This document shows, one piece after another, positions 52,103 through 59,992 of a stretch of DNA of 64,000 nucleotides. This DNA comes from Curtobacterium sp. MCSS17_008 (GTDB lineage Bacteria > Actinomycetota > Actinomycetes > Actinomycetales > Microbacteriaceae). Both the position numbers and the translations under genes were made by a program. The notes below the pieces were generated by a model, which did not search any database, had not been told where the DNA came from, and worked only from the letters and a program-made list of their open reading frames with translations. Location: NCBI RefSeq assembly GCF_003234185.1, contig NZ_QKSM01000006.1, forward strand, positions 1-64,000. Direction: 5' to 3'. Every line of letters begins with the position of its first letter. Position 1 is the first letter of the stretch.

Positions 52103-52918
52103 ATGCCAACCCTGACCGTCGCCGCCGCCCAGTTCGCCCCCGTCGACGACGCCGCCGCGAACCTCGAGACCGTCCGCGTCGCCGCCCGGGACGCGGCCGT
52201 CCGTGGAGCCGACCTGCTCGTGACGCCCGAGTACACCTCGTACTTCGCCGCCGACCTCGACGAGCGGTTCGTCGCAGCTGCCGAACCGTTGGAGGGGCCG
52301 TTCGTCAGCGGCCTGCGCGAGATCGCACGGACGGACGCCATCGCCCTCGTCGTGGGCGTCGCCGAGACCGCGGACTCGTCGGGGCGGTTCCGGAACACCC
52401 TCGTCGCCGTCCTGCCCGACGGCTCGCTCGCAGCCACCTACCGCAAGGTGCACCTCTACGACGCCTTCGGGTCGAAGGAGTCGGACCGCATCGAGTCCGG
52501 CGAGGTCGACCAGCTCCCGGTGTTCGACCTCAGGGGCGTCCGTGTCGGACTCGAGACCTGCTACGACCTGCGCTTCCCGGAGGTGACGCGTCGCCTGGCG
52601 GCACCGGAGAGCGGTGCCGCCGACGTCGTCGTCCTACCCGCCGAGTGGGTCCGGGGTCCGGGCAAGGAGCACCACTGGAGGACGCTCCTGACCGCCCGTG
52701 CCATCGAGAACACCGTGTGGGTGGTGGGTGTCGGGCAGACGGGGCCGGTCGGCATCGGGGGATCGGTCGTCGTCGATCCGAGCGGAGTGGCGGTCGCGGC
52801 TGCCGGTGCCGCCCCGGGCACGTTGCTCGCGACCATCGACACCGCGACGACGGACGCGGTCCGAGCCGTCAACCCCTCGCTGTCGCTCCGCCGGTTCGAC
52901 GTGCACCCCCGCACCTGA
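52103..52918 (+). CDS. Carbon-nitrogen hydrolase (nitrilase superfamily, Nit2/omega-amidase-like)
   Basis: 271 residues. The catalytic triad of the superfamily is visible: Glu in LLVTPEYTSYF, Lys in YRKVHLYDAFG and Cys in LETCYDLRFPE. The last motif resembles the Nit/omega-amidase branch, which repairs deaminated glutathione or hydrolyses omega-amides; substrate not provable. ATG 52103 follows TACGCT by 6 bases (leaderless). It begins shortly after the tRNA terminator. A 555-bp gene-free stretch follows. Confidence 0.9.
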   Translation: MPTLTVAAAQFAPVDDAAANLETVRVAARDAAVRGADLLVTPEYTSYFAADLDERFVAAAEPLEGPFVSGLREIARTDAIALVVGVAETADSSGRFRNTLVAVLPDGSLAATYRKVHLYDAFGSKESDRIESGEVDQLPVFDLRGVRVGLETCYDLRFPEVTRRLAAPESGAADVVVLPAEWVRGPGKEHHWRTLLTARAIENTVWVVGVGQTGPVGIGGSVVVDPSGVAVAAAGAAPGTLLATIDTATTDAVRAVNPSLSLRRFDVHPRT

Positions 52919-53473
52919 CGGGACCGCCGTCCGTCCACCCGATCCCCGAGCACGCCGCCGACCCGTCCGGACCTGCGCGCGTGCCCGTGCCCGAGCCCGA
53001 GCCCGCGCTCGTGCCCGCCCGCGCCCGCGCCTGCCCGCGCCCGCGCCTGCCCGCGCCCGCGTCTGCCCGCGCCCGCGCCTGCCGGCACGCGGTCCCCGGA
53101 GGTCGCGCTCGACACCGCCGAGGCTCGGTCCCTGGCGATCGCGCTCGCGCTGTCCCGAACGGGCGGAATCGGTGGACCGGCCGCGTCTCGCGGACCGGAT
53201 ACGCCCGCTCGCGAAGCGCCGGACGGAGCCTGCGGTGCCGTCGCATCCGACGCTCGGGGGCTCGTCATCGATCGAGGGGCGGGATCACCGACGAGTGCGA
53301 CCTCGGTCTGCGCGTTCCACGGCGGTACGAGCGGGCGGAAGGTGCGGGCGGCGTGCGACGGGCACGACAGGAACCGCCCGCTCGCGGAGGGGGTGACTGG
53401 GCCCGGTGCGGCGCGGTGCGAGGCGCGGCGAGCGGGGCCGACGGGGCGGGGGAGGGCGCGCCTCCCGGCCGGG
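52919..53473. other. 555-bp gene-free stretch with a GC-rich minisatellite
   Basis: Between the nitrilase stop and the aminotransferase stop no reading frame shows normal codon use. 52990-53095 is almost pure G/C repeats, including 16-bp units at 53030. At 53328-53338 and 53374-53384 an 11-bp perfect inverted pair (CGAGCGGGCGG / CCGCCCGCTCG) shares the core of the hairpins at 29-290. Probably degenerate or structural DNA; several overlapping open frames on both strands are artefacts of base composition. Confidence 0.7.
53030..53083 (+). repeat. 16-bp tandem repeat, about 3.4 copies
   Basis: CCTGCCCGCGCCCGCG at 53030-53045 and 53046-53061, a one-base variant at 53062-53077, then a partial copy. 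Related G/C strings extend upstream to about 52990. Confidence 0.85.
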
Positions 53474-54676
53474 TCAGTGCGCGGGAGTGAGCGCGGCCAG
53501 CCGGGTCGCAGCCTCGCTGAGCACGCTGCGCCGCTTGCAGAACGCGAACCGGATCAACGACCGGTAGCCCGCCGCGTGGTCGGGCCGGACGAACGCGGAG
53601 ACCGGGACACCGACGACGCCGGCGAGGGCGGGCAGCGCGAGGCAGAACTCGCGGGCGTCCTCGTGGCCGAGCGGCGCGGCGTCGGCGATGACGAAGTAGC
53701 CACCGTCCGGCCGGAGGACGTCGAAGCCGGCGGAACGCAGTCCGGCTGCGAGCAGGTCGTGCTTCGCCGAGAGGTCCTGCGCGATGCCGTGGAAGACCTC
53801 GTCCGGGAGCCGGAGTCCGGCGGCGATCGCGGGCTGGAACGGCGCCCCGTTGACGAAGGTGAGGTACTGCTTGACGGAGACGATCGCCTCGACCAGCGGG
53901 GCGGGGGCGGTGAGCCAGCCGACCTTCCATCCCGTGGTGCTGAAGGTCTTGCCCGCGCTCGAGATCGTCACGGTCCGGTCTGCGGCTCCCGGCAGCGTCG
54001 CGATCGGGACGTGCGGCACGTCGAAGGTCAGGTGCTCGTAGACCTCGTCCGTGACGACCAGCGCGTCGTGGCGCTCCGCGAGTTCCAGGACGGTGGCGAG
54101 CACCTCGCGGGGGAGCACCCGCCCGGTCGGGTTGTGCGGCGTGTTGACGAGCACGACGCGGGTGCGGTCCGAGAACGCGGCGCGGAGGGTGTCCTCGTCG
54201 GGGAGGAAGTCCGGCGCCGTGAGCGGCACGGTGACGTGGATGCCGCCAGCGAGGCGGATCAGCGCGCCGTAGGCGTCGTAGAACGGTTCGAAGGTGACGA
54301 CCTCGTCGCCCGGCTCGACGAACGCGAGGAGCGTCGCGGCGAGGGCCTCGGTGGCGCCGGCGGTGACCAGGACCTCGCGGTCGGGGTCGACGGTCGAGCC
54401 GTACCAGTGCTCCTGGTGTTCGGCGACGGCGGCGCGGAGCTCCGGCGTGCCGCGACCCGGCGGGTACTGGTTCACGCCGCGGCGGATCGCGTCGACGGCG
54501 GCGTCGAGGACCGCGGCGGGCCCGTCCTCGTCGGGGAAGCCCTGGCCGAGGTTGATCGCCCCGGTCGCGGCGGCGAGCGCGCTCATCTCGGCGAAGACGG
54601 TCGGTGCGGGGACGCCGTCCGGGCCGAGCAGCATGGCTCCCTCGGCGGCTCGGAGCCAGGGTCCGGTGCGGTGCAT
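53474..54676 (-). CDS. PLP-dependent class I aminotransferase
   Basis: 400 residues. Substrate loop NLGQGFPDEDGP, VTAGATEALAATLLA, NTPHNPTGRVL and PLP lysine in SSAGKTFSTTGWKVGW place it in the kynurenine/methionine/glutamine-type branch of class I enzymes (YbdL, KAT). It accepts an amino acid and a keto acid; which is uncertain, and an alternative DapC role cannot be ruled out. ATG 54676 with GGAGGA 4 bases upstream. A 211-bp region separates it from the divergent HtrA gene. Confidence 0.88.
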   Translation of the reverse strand: MHRTGPWLRAAEGAMLLGPDGVPAPTVFAEMSALAAATGAINLGQGFPDEDGPAAVLDAAVDAIRRGVNQYPPGRGTPELRAAVAEHQEHWYGSTVDPDREVLVTAGATEALAATLLAFVEPGDEVVTFEPFYDAYGALIRLAGGIHVTVPLTAPDFLPDEDTLRAAFSDRTRVVLVNTPHNPTGRVLPREVLATVLELAERHDALVVTDEVYEHLTFDVPHVPIATLPGAADRTVTISSAGKTFSTTGWKVGWLTAPAPLVEAIVSVKQYLTFVNGAPFQPAIAAGLRLPDEVFHGIAQDLSAKHDLLAAGLRSAGFDVLRPDGGYFVIADAAPLGHEDAREFCLALPALAGVVGVPVSAFVRPDHAAGYRSLIRFAFCKRRSVLSEAATRLAALTPAH

Positions 54677-54887
54677 GTGGTCCTCCGGTACGTCGACGGC
54701 CTGCGGGACCCCAACCTAGTGGGCGTCCCGATCACGGTGCGCAGGAGGAGGACCGGCAGGAGCAACGCGTCCGAGAGTGCTTCCACAGGCGACGCATAAG
54801 ATCGCCATAGGCCGCTTGCAGCCCCAGCAGGAGCACCGCCCAGGTGGGTCCGGAAGACTGCAGGAGCTTGAGAGGAGCACGTCCAGC

Positions 54888-56921
54888 ATGACCGACACCA
54901 CGCCACACGGCCAGGGCGACGAGAACCGCCCCGAGGACACCGACCACCGGGCCGCAGCCGAGGACGCCACGCGCGGCACCTCGGGCGAGGGCGCGTCGAC
55001 GCCGGACGCCTCCGGAACGCCGACCGACCGTCACACGGATCCCGACCACACCGACGTGATCGACCACGCCCGCGGGGGAGAGACGGACGTCATCCCGTCC
55101 GCGAACCCGACGGACCGGTACACGGCTCCGTACCCGACGTACGCGCAGCACGCGGGCGGTGATGGTCGGAGCCCGTACGGTTCGGACAACGACCACCACG
55201 GCCGGGCGAGCACGTACGGCCAGACCAGCACGTCCGGCCAGGGCGGCCACAGCCAGTACGGCCAGAGCCAGTACGGGCAGAGCCAGTACGGCCAGGGCCA
55301 GAGATACGGCCAGGACCAGTACGGCTCCGGCCAGGGCGGCGGCCAGTACGGCCAGGGCAGCAGTCAGTACGGCCAGGGCAGCAATCAGTACGGCCAGGGC
55401 GGCAGCCAGTACGGCCAGGGCGGCAGCCAGTACGGCCAGAGCAGCACCCAGTACGGCCAGGGCGGCGGCCAGTACGGGCAGGACCAGAGCGGCGCCGGCC
55501 AGCAGCCCCGTCACGGCGAGTACGCCCAGGGCGGAGCGACGTACGGCTCGCAGTACGCCTCGTCGCAGTACGGCACGGACCAGAGCACGTCGTACCCCGG
55601 CTCCGCCCAGGCTCCGTCGTCCGCCAGCGCCTTCGGCGACGTCGACGGCTCGAACCAGCGCAACGGCCACTACTTCGGCAGCGCCGCCACGGGTGCCGCA
55701 GCCGGTACGGGCACGGGCACGTCCGCCCGCACGAAGGACGGTCGCGGCAAGCTCGTGCTCCCCGTCGTCGCGGGCCTCGTGCTCGCGGGTCTCGTCGGCG
55801 GCGGCGCCGGTTGGGCAGCGGGCGCATCGCAGGCCGACGGTGGCACCGTCGTCGGTTCGAGCTCGTCGCAGAGCGGCGGCAACCTGACGGTCAACGACTA
55901 CAACAACGCCACCGTCGTCACCGCCGTCGCCGCGCAGGCCACGCCGTCCGTCGTGACGATCAACGTCTCCGCCGGGTCCGCGGGCGGGACCGGCTCGGGC
56001 GTCTTCTTCACCAAGGACGGCTACATCGTCACGAACACCCACGTGGTGACCCTCGACGGCGACAGCGGGAACGGCACCATCACCGTGACGACGGCCGACG
56101 GCAAGATCTACCCGGCGAAGCTCGTCGGCACGGACCCGACCGTCGACCTCGCCGTCATCAAGATCGACGCGGACGACACGAAGCCGATCTCCTTCGCCGA
56201 CTCGTCCGACCTCAACGTCGGTGACACGGCGGTCGCGATCGGTGCGCCGCTCGGTCTGTCCAACACCGTGACGGACGGCATCGTGTCGACCCTGAACCGG
56301 AGCATCCAGGTCGCATCGAGCGCCCCGAGCCAGGGCGGCGACCCGAACGAGGGCGGCGACGGCAGCAGCCCCTTCGAGTTCCCGGGCAACGGTGGGTCGA
56401 CGAACACGACGGTGTCGCTCCCGGTCATCCAGACCGACGCCTCGATCAACCCCGGCAACTCGGGCGGGGCGCTGCTCGACTCCAAGGGCAAGCTCATCGG
56501 CATCAACGTCGCCATCGCGAGCGCCGGCAGCTCGCAGTCGTCGGACGCGCAGTCCGGCAGCATCGGCGTCGGCTTCGCGATCCCGTCGAACCTGGTGCAG
56601 CGGGTCGCGAACGAGATCCGCGAGGACGGCTCCGCGACGCACGGTCTGCTCGGCGCGACCGTCGGGGACGCCTCCGAGGACGCCAGCGCCACGCAGGTGG
56701 GTGCACTCATCAAGTCGGTGGTGTCCGGGGGCGCGGCCGCCGACGCCGGTCTCCGGAGGGGCGACGTGGTCACCAAGATCGGTTCGGCGACGGTCGCCGA
56801 CGCGACCGACCTGACCGCGCAGGTGCGCTTCTTCGCGGGCGGCGCGAAGACGACGATCACCTACGTCCGTGACGGGCAGACCCGCGAGACCGACGTGACC
56901 CTCGGCACCTACAAGAGCTGA
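54888..56921 (+). CDS. Membrane-anchored HtrA-type serine protease with PDZ and Gln/Tyr/Gly-rich tail
   Basis: 677 residues. An N-terminal cytoplasmic part of about 285 residues is disordered: acidic first, then a run of YGQ heptads (55250-55490). One membrane helix (about 286-308) follows, then a trypsin-like domain with His385 (TNTHVV), Asp420 (VDLAVI) and Ser525 (NPGNSGGAL), and a PDZ domain from about 570 (GALIKSVVSGGAAADAGLRRGD). It degrades misfolded proteins outside the membrane. ATG 54888 with AGAGGAG 10 bases upstream; a TAAGAT at 54797 may be its -10. A perfect 26-bp hairpin follows the stop. Confidence 0.93.
   Translation: MTDTTPHGQGDENRPEDTDHRAAAEDATRGTSGEGASTPDASGTPTDRHTDPDHTDVIDHARGGETDVIPSANPTDRYTAPYPTYAQHAGGDGRSPYGSDNDHHGRASTYGQTSTSGQGGHSQYGQSQYGQSQYGQGQRYGQDQYGSGQGGGQYGQGSSQYGQGSNQYGQGGSQYGQGGSQYGQSSTQYGQGGGQYGQDQSGAGQQPRHGEYAQGGATYGSQYASSQYGTDQSTSYPGSAQAPSSASAFGDVDGSNQRNGHYFGSAATGAAAGTGTGTSARTKDGRGKLVLPVVAGLVLAGLVGGGAGWAAGASQADGGTVVGSSSSQSGGNLTVNDYNNATVVTAVAAQATPSVVTINVSAGSAGGTGSGVFFTKDGYIVTNTHVVTLDGDSGNGTITVTTADGKIYPAKLVGTDPTVDLAVIKIDADDTKPISFADSSDLNVGDTAVAIGAPLGLSNTVTDGIVSTLNRSIQVASSAPSQGGDPNEGGDGSSPFEFPGNGGSTNTTVSLPVIQTDASINPGNSGGALLDSKGKLIGINVAIASAGSSQSSDAQSGSIGVGFAIPSNLVQRVANEIREDGSATHGLLGATVGDASEDASATQVGALIKSVVSGGAAADAGLRRGDVVTKIGSATVADATDLTAQVRFFAGGAKTTITYVRDGQTRETDVTLGTYKS
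55250..55490 (+). repeat. 21-bp in-frame repeats coding for Gln-Tyr-Gly-Gln heptads
   Basis: About ten imperfect copies of a 21-bp (sometimes 12- or 15-bp) unit with CAGTACGGCCAG at the core, encoding SQYGQGS/G-type repeats in the cytoplasmic tail of the HtrA protease. Units vary mostly at the Ser/Gly positions. Confidence 0.85.
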
Positions 56922-56927
56922 CGCAGG

Positions 56928-56983
56928 ACGGGACGGACGGGAGGCGCGGTGCCGGCTGGCACCGCGCCTCCCGTCCGTCCCGT
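56928..56983. terminator. Perfect 26-bp-arm hairpin after HtrA (GACGGGAGGCGCG family)
   Basis: Arms 56928-56953 and 56958-56983 pair without mismatch around the 4-nt loop GGCT. The core GACGGGAGGCGCGGTGCC is the longest copy of the family seen in this window. It starts 6 bases after the protease stop. Confidence 0.88.
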
Positions 56984-57049
56984 GGAGGCGTCGCGCGTGC
57001 CGTCGGGGCCCCGCGAGGCGTGACGCAGGTGGGCGGTCCGGCCGCTTGA

Positions 57050-57055
57050 TAGGCT
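57050..57055 (+). promoter_or_regulatory. -10 element of the surface-polymer operon
   Basis: TAGGCT; transcription from it would begin near 57062, beyond the in-frame ATG at 57057, so the glycosyltransferase must start at ATG 57126. Confidence 0.5.
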
Positions 57056-57125
57056 CATGGCTGCTCTCCGGGGCGGTGCCGTCCGAGGTGCGCCCCGCGC
57101 ACCTGACGACGACCCCGAGGACCGC

Positions 57126-58169
57126 ATGCAGACTGACGGACAGCCCCTGCCCGGGGTCTCGTACGTGATGCCGGTGCTCAACGAGGTGACCGAGGTCCGC
57201 GCTGCGGTCTCGAGCCTGCTCGAGCAGGACTACGACGGCCCGTTCGAGGTGATCCTCGCCCTCGGTCCGTCGATCGACGGCACCAACGAGCTCGTCGCGG
57301 AGATGAGCGCCGCGGACCCGCGCGTCCGAGCCATCGACAACCCGGTCGGGTCGACGCCCGCCGGCTTGAACGTCGCGATCCGGGCGTCCGTGCACCCCGT
57401 CGTCATCCGGGTCGATGCGCACTCGGTGCTGCCCCCGGACTACACGCGGGTCGCCGTCCGCGTGCTGCTCGAGTCCGGCGCGGACAACGTCGGCGGGATC
57501 ATGCACGCCGAGGGACGGACGCCGTTCGAACGCGCCGTCGCACTGGCGTACGGCAGCCGCGTCGGCCTCGGCGGCACGCCGCACCACGTGGGCGGCAAGG
57601 CCGGCCCGGCAGAGACCGCGTACCTCGGGGTGTTCCGACGGGAGCGCCTGTTCGAGGTCGGCCTGTTCGACGAGGGCATCAAGCGCGGGCAGGACTGGGA
57701 GCTGAACCGGCGGCTCCGGCAGACCGGCGGCACGGTGTGGTTCACGCCCGAGCTCGTCGTGACGTACCGTCCGCGGCCGAGCCTCCGGCGTCTCGTCCGG
57801 CAGTTCGTCGCCACGGGCCTCTGGCGGGGTGAGCTCGCCCGCCGGTTCCCCGCGAACAACGGACTGCGGTACTTCGTGCCGCCCGCGATGGTCGCTGCGA
57901 TGGCCCTCGGCATCGTCGCGGGACTCGTCGGCATCGTCGGTGCCGTGCTCGGGTCGCCCGTCGCGTGGTCGCTGGTGGGCTTCGCCGTGCCGGCCGTCTA
58001 CCTCGTCTTCGTCGTGCTCGGCGCCGTCCTCGTGGCGCGGCGCTCCGGCCTGGCCACCCTGCTCTGGTTGATCGTCGTGCTGCCCTGCATCCACGTCGGC
58101 TGGGGCATCGGCTTCATCATCGGGTTCCTCACCCGGACCTCCGACCTGACCACGCACACGGGACGGTGA
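57126..58169 (+). CDS. GT2 glycosyltransferase with C-terminal membrane helices
   Basis: 347 residues. GT-A fold with VSYVMPVLNEVTEVRAAV, Asp-containing motif VVIRVDAHSVLPPDY (DxD-like DAH) and GIKRGQDWELNRRLRQTG, followed by three membrane helices (about 245-330). Similar proteins (ExoA type) add a sugar to a lipid carrier for export polysaccharide. Start ATG 57126 has GAGGA 4 bases upstream. First gene of a cluster of four that runs to 61225; the CDP-alcohol enzyme follows after 9 bases. Confidence 0.88.
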   Translation: MQTDGQPLPGVSYVMPVLNEVTEVRAAVSSLLEQDYDGPFEVILALGPSIDGTNELVAEMSAADPRVRAIDNPVGSTPAGLNVAIRASVHPVVIRVDAHSVLPPDYTRVAVRVLLESGADNVGGIMHAEGRTPFERAVALAYGSRVGLGGTPHHVGGKAGPAETAYLGVFRRERLFEVGLFDEGIKRGQDWELNRRLRQTGGTVWFTPELVVTYRPRPSLRRLVRQFVATGLWRGELARRFPANNGLRYFVPPAMVAAMALGIVAGLVGIVGAVLGSPVAWSLVGFAVPAVYLVFVVLGAVLVARRSGLATLLWLIVVLPCIHVGWGIGFIIGFLTRTSDLTTHTGR

Positions 58170-58178
58170 CCTGACCCC

Positions 58179-58997
58179 TTGACGCACGACACCACCGGCC
58201 GCGGAAGCGCCCGCCCCACCTCGATCGCGGAGCTCCGCGCGGTCGCGCAACCCGACGCGGTCCGTTCGCGCGCGAACGCGGAGCACTGGACCGCCTCGCT
58301 GTACCTGCGTGACGTCTCCCCGTACCTGACCTGGGTGCTCCTGAAGACCCGCGTCTCGGCCAACCAGGTGACCGGCCTGATGATCCTGGTGGGCTGGAGC
58401 GTCGCCGCGGCACTGCTCATCCCGGGGATCTGGGGAGCGCTGCTCGCCCTCGTGCTCGGGCAGCTGCAGATGCTCGTCGACTGCTGCGACGGCGAGGTGG
58501 CCCGGTGGCGCGGTACCCGGTCGCCGGCCGGGGTGTTCCTCGACAAGGTCGGCCACTACACGACCGAGGGACTGATCCCCGTCGCGCTCGGCGTCCGGGC
58601 TGCCACCTGGCCGATCCACGGCGCCGACTGGATGTGGACCACGATCGGCTGCGCGCTCGGTCTGGTCATCGTGCTCAACAAGGCGCTCAACGACATGGTG
58701 CACGTCGCCCGCGCGGACGCCGGGCTGGGCAGGCTCGTCGACCGCCGTGACGCCGGCACCGCTCCCTCCGGCCGTCGACTCGCCTCGTTGCGTCGGGCTG
58801 CTCGGTTCCTGCCGTTCCACCGCCTGTACCACTCGGTGGAGCTGACGATCCTGACCTTCGTGTTCGCGCTCGTCGCGCTCGTGGTCGGGCACCCCGCGGC
58901 CGACCGGGTCCTCGTCGGCGCGCTGCTGCCGCTCGCGGTCCTGGCGACCGCCGGCCACTTCGTCGCCATCATCTCGTCGAAGCGGGTCCGCGCGTGA
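58179..58997 (+). CDS. CDP-alcohol phosphotransferase with His at the last Asp position
   Basis: 272 residues, about six helices. The family signature D-x2-D-G-x2-A-R-x8-G-x3-D-x3-D reads VDCCDGEVARW...GVFLDKVGH: Asp101, Asp104, Gly105, Ala108, Arg109, Gly118 and Asp122 are kept, but the last Asp is His126 (codon 58554-58556). That Asp is the general base in characterised members. It should move a phospho-alcohol from a CDP donor to a lipid or glycan. TTG start 58179 is the only nearby option; no good ribosome site. Next gene overlaps by 4 bases. Confidence 0.87.
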   Translation: MTHDTTGRGSARPTSIAELRAVAQPDAVRSRANAEHWTASLYLRDVSPYLTWVLLKTRVSANQVTGLMILVGWSVAAALLIPGIWGALLALVLGQLQMLVDCCDGEVARWRGTRSPAGVFLDKVGHYTTEGLIPVALGVRAATWPIHGADWMWTTIGCALGLVIVLNKALNDMVHVARADAGLGRLVDRRDAGTAPSGRRLASLRRAARFLPFHRLYHSVELTILTFVFALVALVVGHPAADRVLVGALLPLAVLATAGHFVAIISSKRVRA

Positions 58998-59902
58998 CGA
59001 CCGGCAAGGTCCGACGGAACGCCGTGCCGCACCACGACCGGCCCCGGATCGGCGTCGTCAGCCTGTCCCAGGGCACCCGGCCCGAGGACCTGCGGCGCGG
59101 CCTCGAGAGCGTGCTCGCGCAGCAGGACGTCGAGCTCGACGTCGTCTGCGTCGGCAACGGGTGGGAGCCCACCGGGTTGCCCGAGGGCGTGCGCGCGCTC
59201 GCCCTGCCGCAGAACGTCGGCATCCCCGCCGGTCGGAACGCGGGCGCGGAGGTCGTCGAGGGCCAGTACGTGTTCTTCCTCGACGACGACGCGTCGATCC
59301 CGTCGCCGACCTTCCTGCGGGACGCGGTGGCGCTCCTCGAACGGGACCCCTCGCTCGGGCTGGTGCAGCCCCGTGTGGTCGACCCGACCGGTGCGGCGAA
59401 CCCCCGCCGCTGGGTGCCGCGCATCCGCAAGGGGTCGCCGTCGGACTCGTCGCCCGTCTTCTCGGTCTGGGAGGGTGCGGTCGTCCTGCCGATGGACGTG
59501 TACCGCGCCGTCGGCGGCTGGGGAGCGCCGTACTTCTACGCGCACGAGGGCATCGAGCTCGCGTGGCGCGTCTGGGACGCCGGACGACGTGCCTGGTACG
59601 CCGGGGACCTGGTCGCGCACCACCCCGCGATCGATCCGGCCCGCCACAGCGAGTACATCCGGTTGAACGCCCGGAACCGCGTGTTCCTGGCACGCCGGAA
59701 CCTGCCTGCGGTCCTCCGACCGGTGTACGTCGGCTCGTGGGCCGCGATCCAGGTCGCGCGCTGGTGGCGGCACCCGCTCCGCCTGCGAACCTGGTTCGCC
59801 GGCGTCCGCGAGGGCTGGACGGCCGACTGCGGTCCGACCAGGCCCATGGGGTGGTTGACGGTCGGGCGCATGACCCTGGCCGGACGAGCGCCGCTCGTCT
59901 GA
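58994..59902 (+). CDS. GT2 glycosyltransferase (rhamnosyl/galactofuranosyl-like)
   Basis: 302 residues. GT-A core: IGVVSLSQGTRPEDLRRGLESVL, NVGIPAGRNAGAEVV, VFFLDDDASIPSPT (DDD metal motif) and YFYAHEGIELAWRVWDAG. No membrane helix. The gene overlaps its predecessor by 4 bases (GTGA), so it is coupled to the CDP-alcohol enzyme, suggesting that the two act on one product. Sugar and acceptor unknown. Confidence 0.87.
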   Translation: MTTGKVRRNAVPHHDRPRIGVVSLSQGTRPEDLRRGLESVLAQQDVELDVVCVGNGWEPTGLPEGVRALALPQNVGIPAGRNAGAEVVEGQYVFFLDDDASIPSPTFLRDAVALLERDPSLGLVQPRVVDPTGAANPRRWVPRIRKGSPSDSSPVFSVWEGAVVLPMDVYRAVGGWGAPYFYAHEGIELAWRVWDAGRRAWYAGDLVAHHPAIDPARHSEYIRLNARNRVFLARRNLPAVLRPVYVGSWAAIQVARWWRHPLRLRTWFAGVREGWTADCGPTRPMGWLTVGRMTLAGRAPLV

Positions 59903-59992
59903 CCCCTGCTCGCCCGCGCCCCGACCCCCGAGTCGTCCGGCGGTGCCACCGCCCGGACCGCCCAGTACAGAGCCCGTAGCCTGAGGACCACC

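Noticed and set aside
52645..53490. Coding region after the nitrilase gene
   Set aside because: The open frames are low-complexity Arg/Ala/Pro with no start signal and cover the 16-bp repeat; codon use is unlike real genes here.
57057..57125. Earlier start of the first GT2 enzyme at ATG 57057
   Set aside because: It lies 1 base after a TAGGCT hexamer, so it would precede the transcription start; the extension also has no family match.
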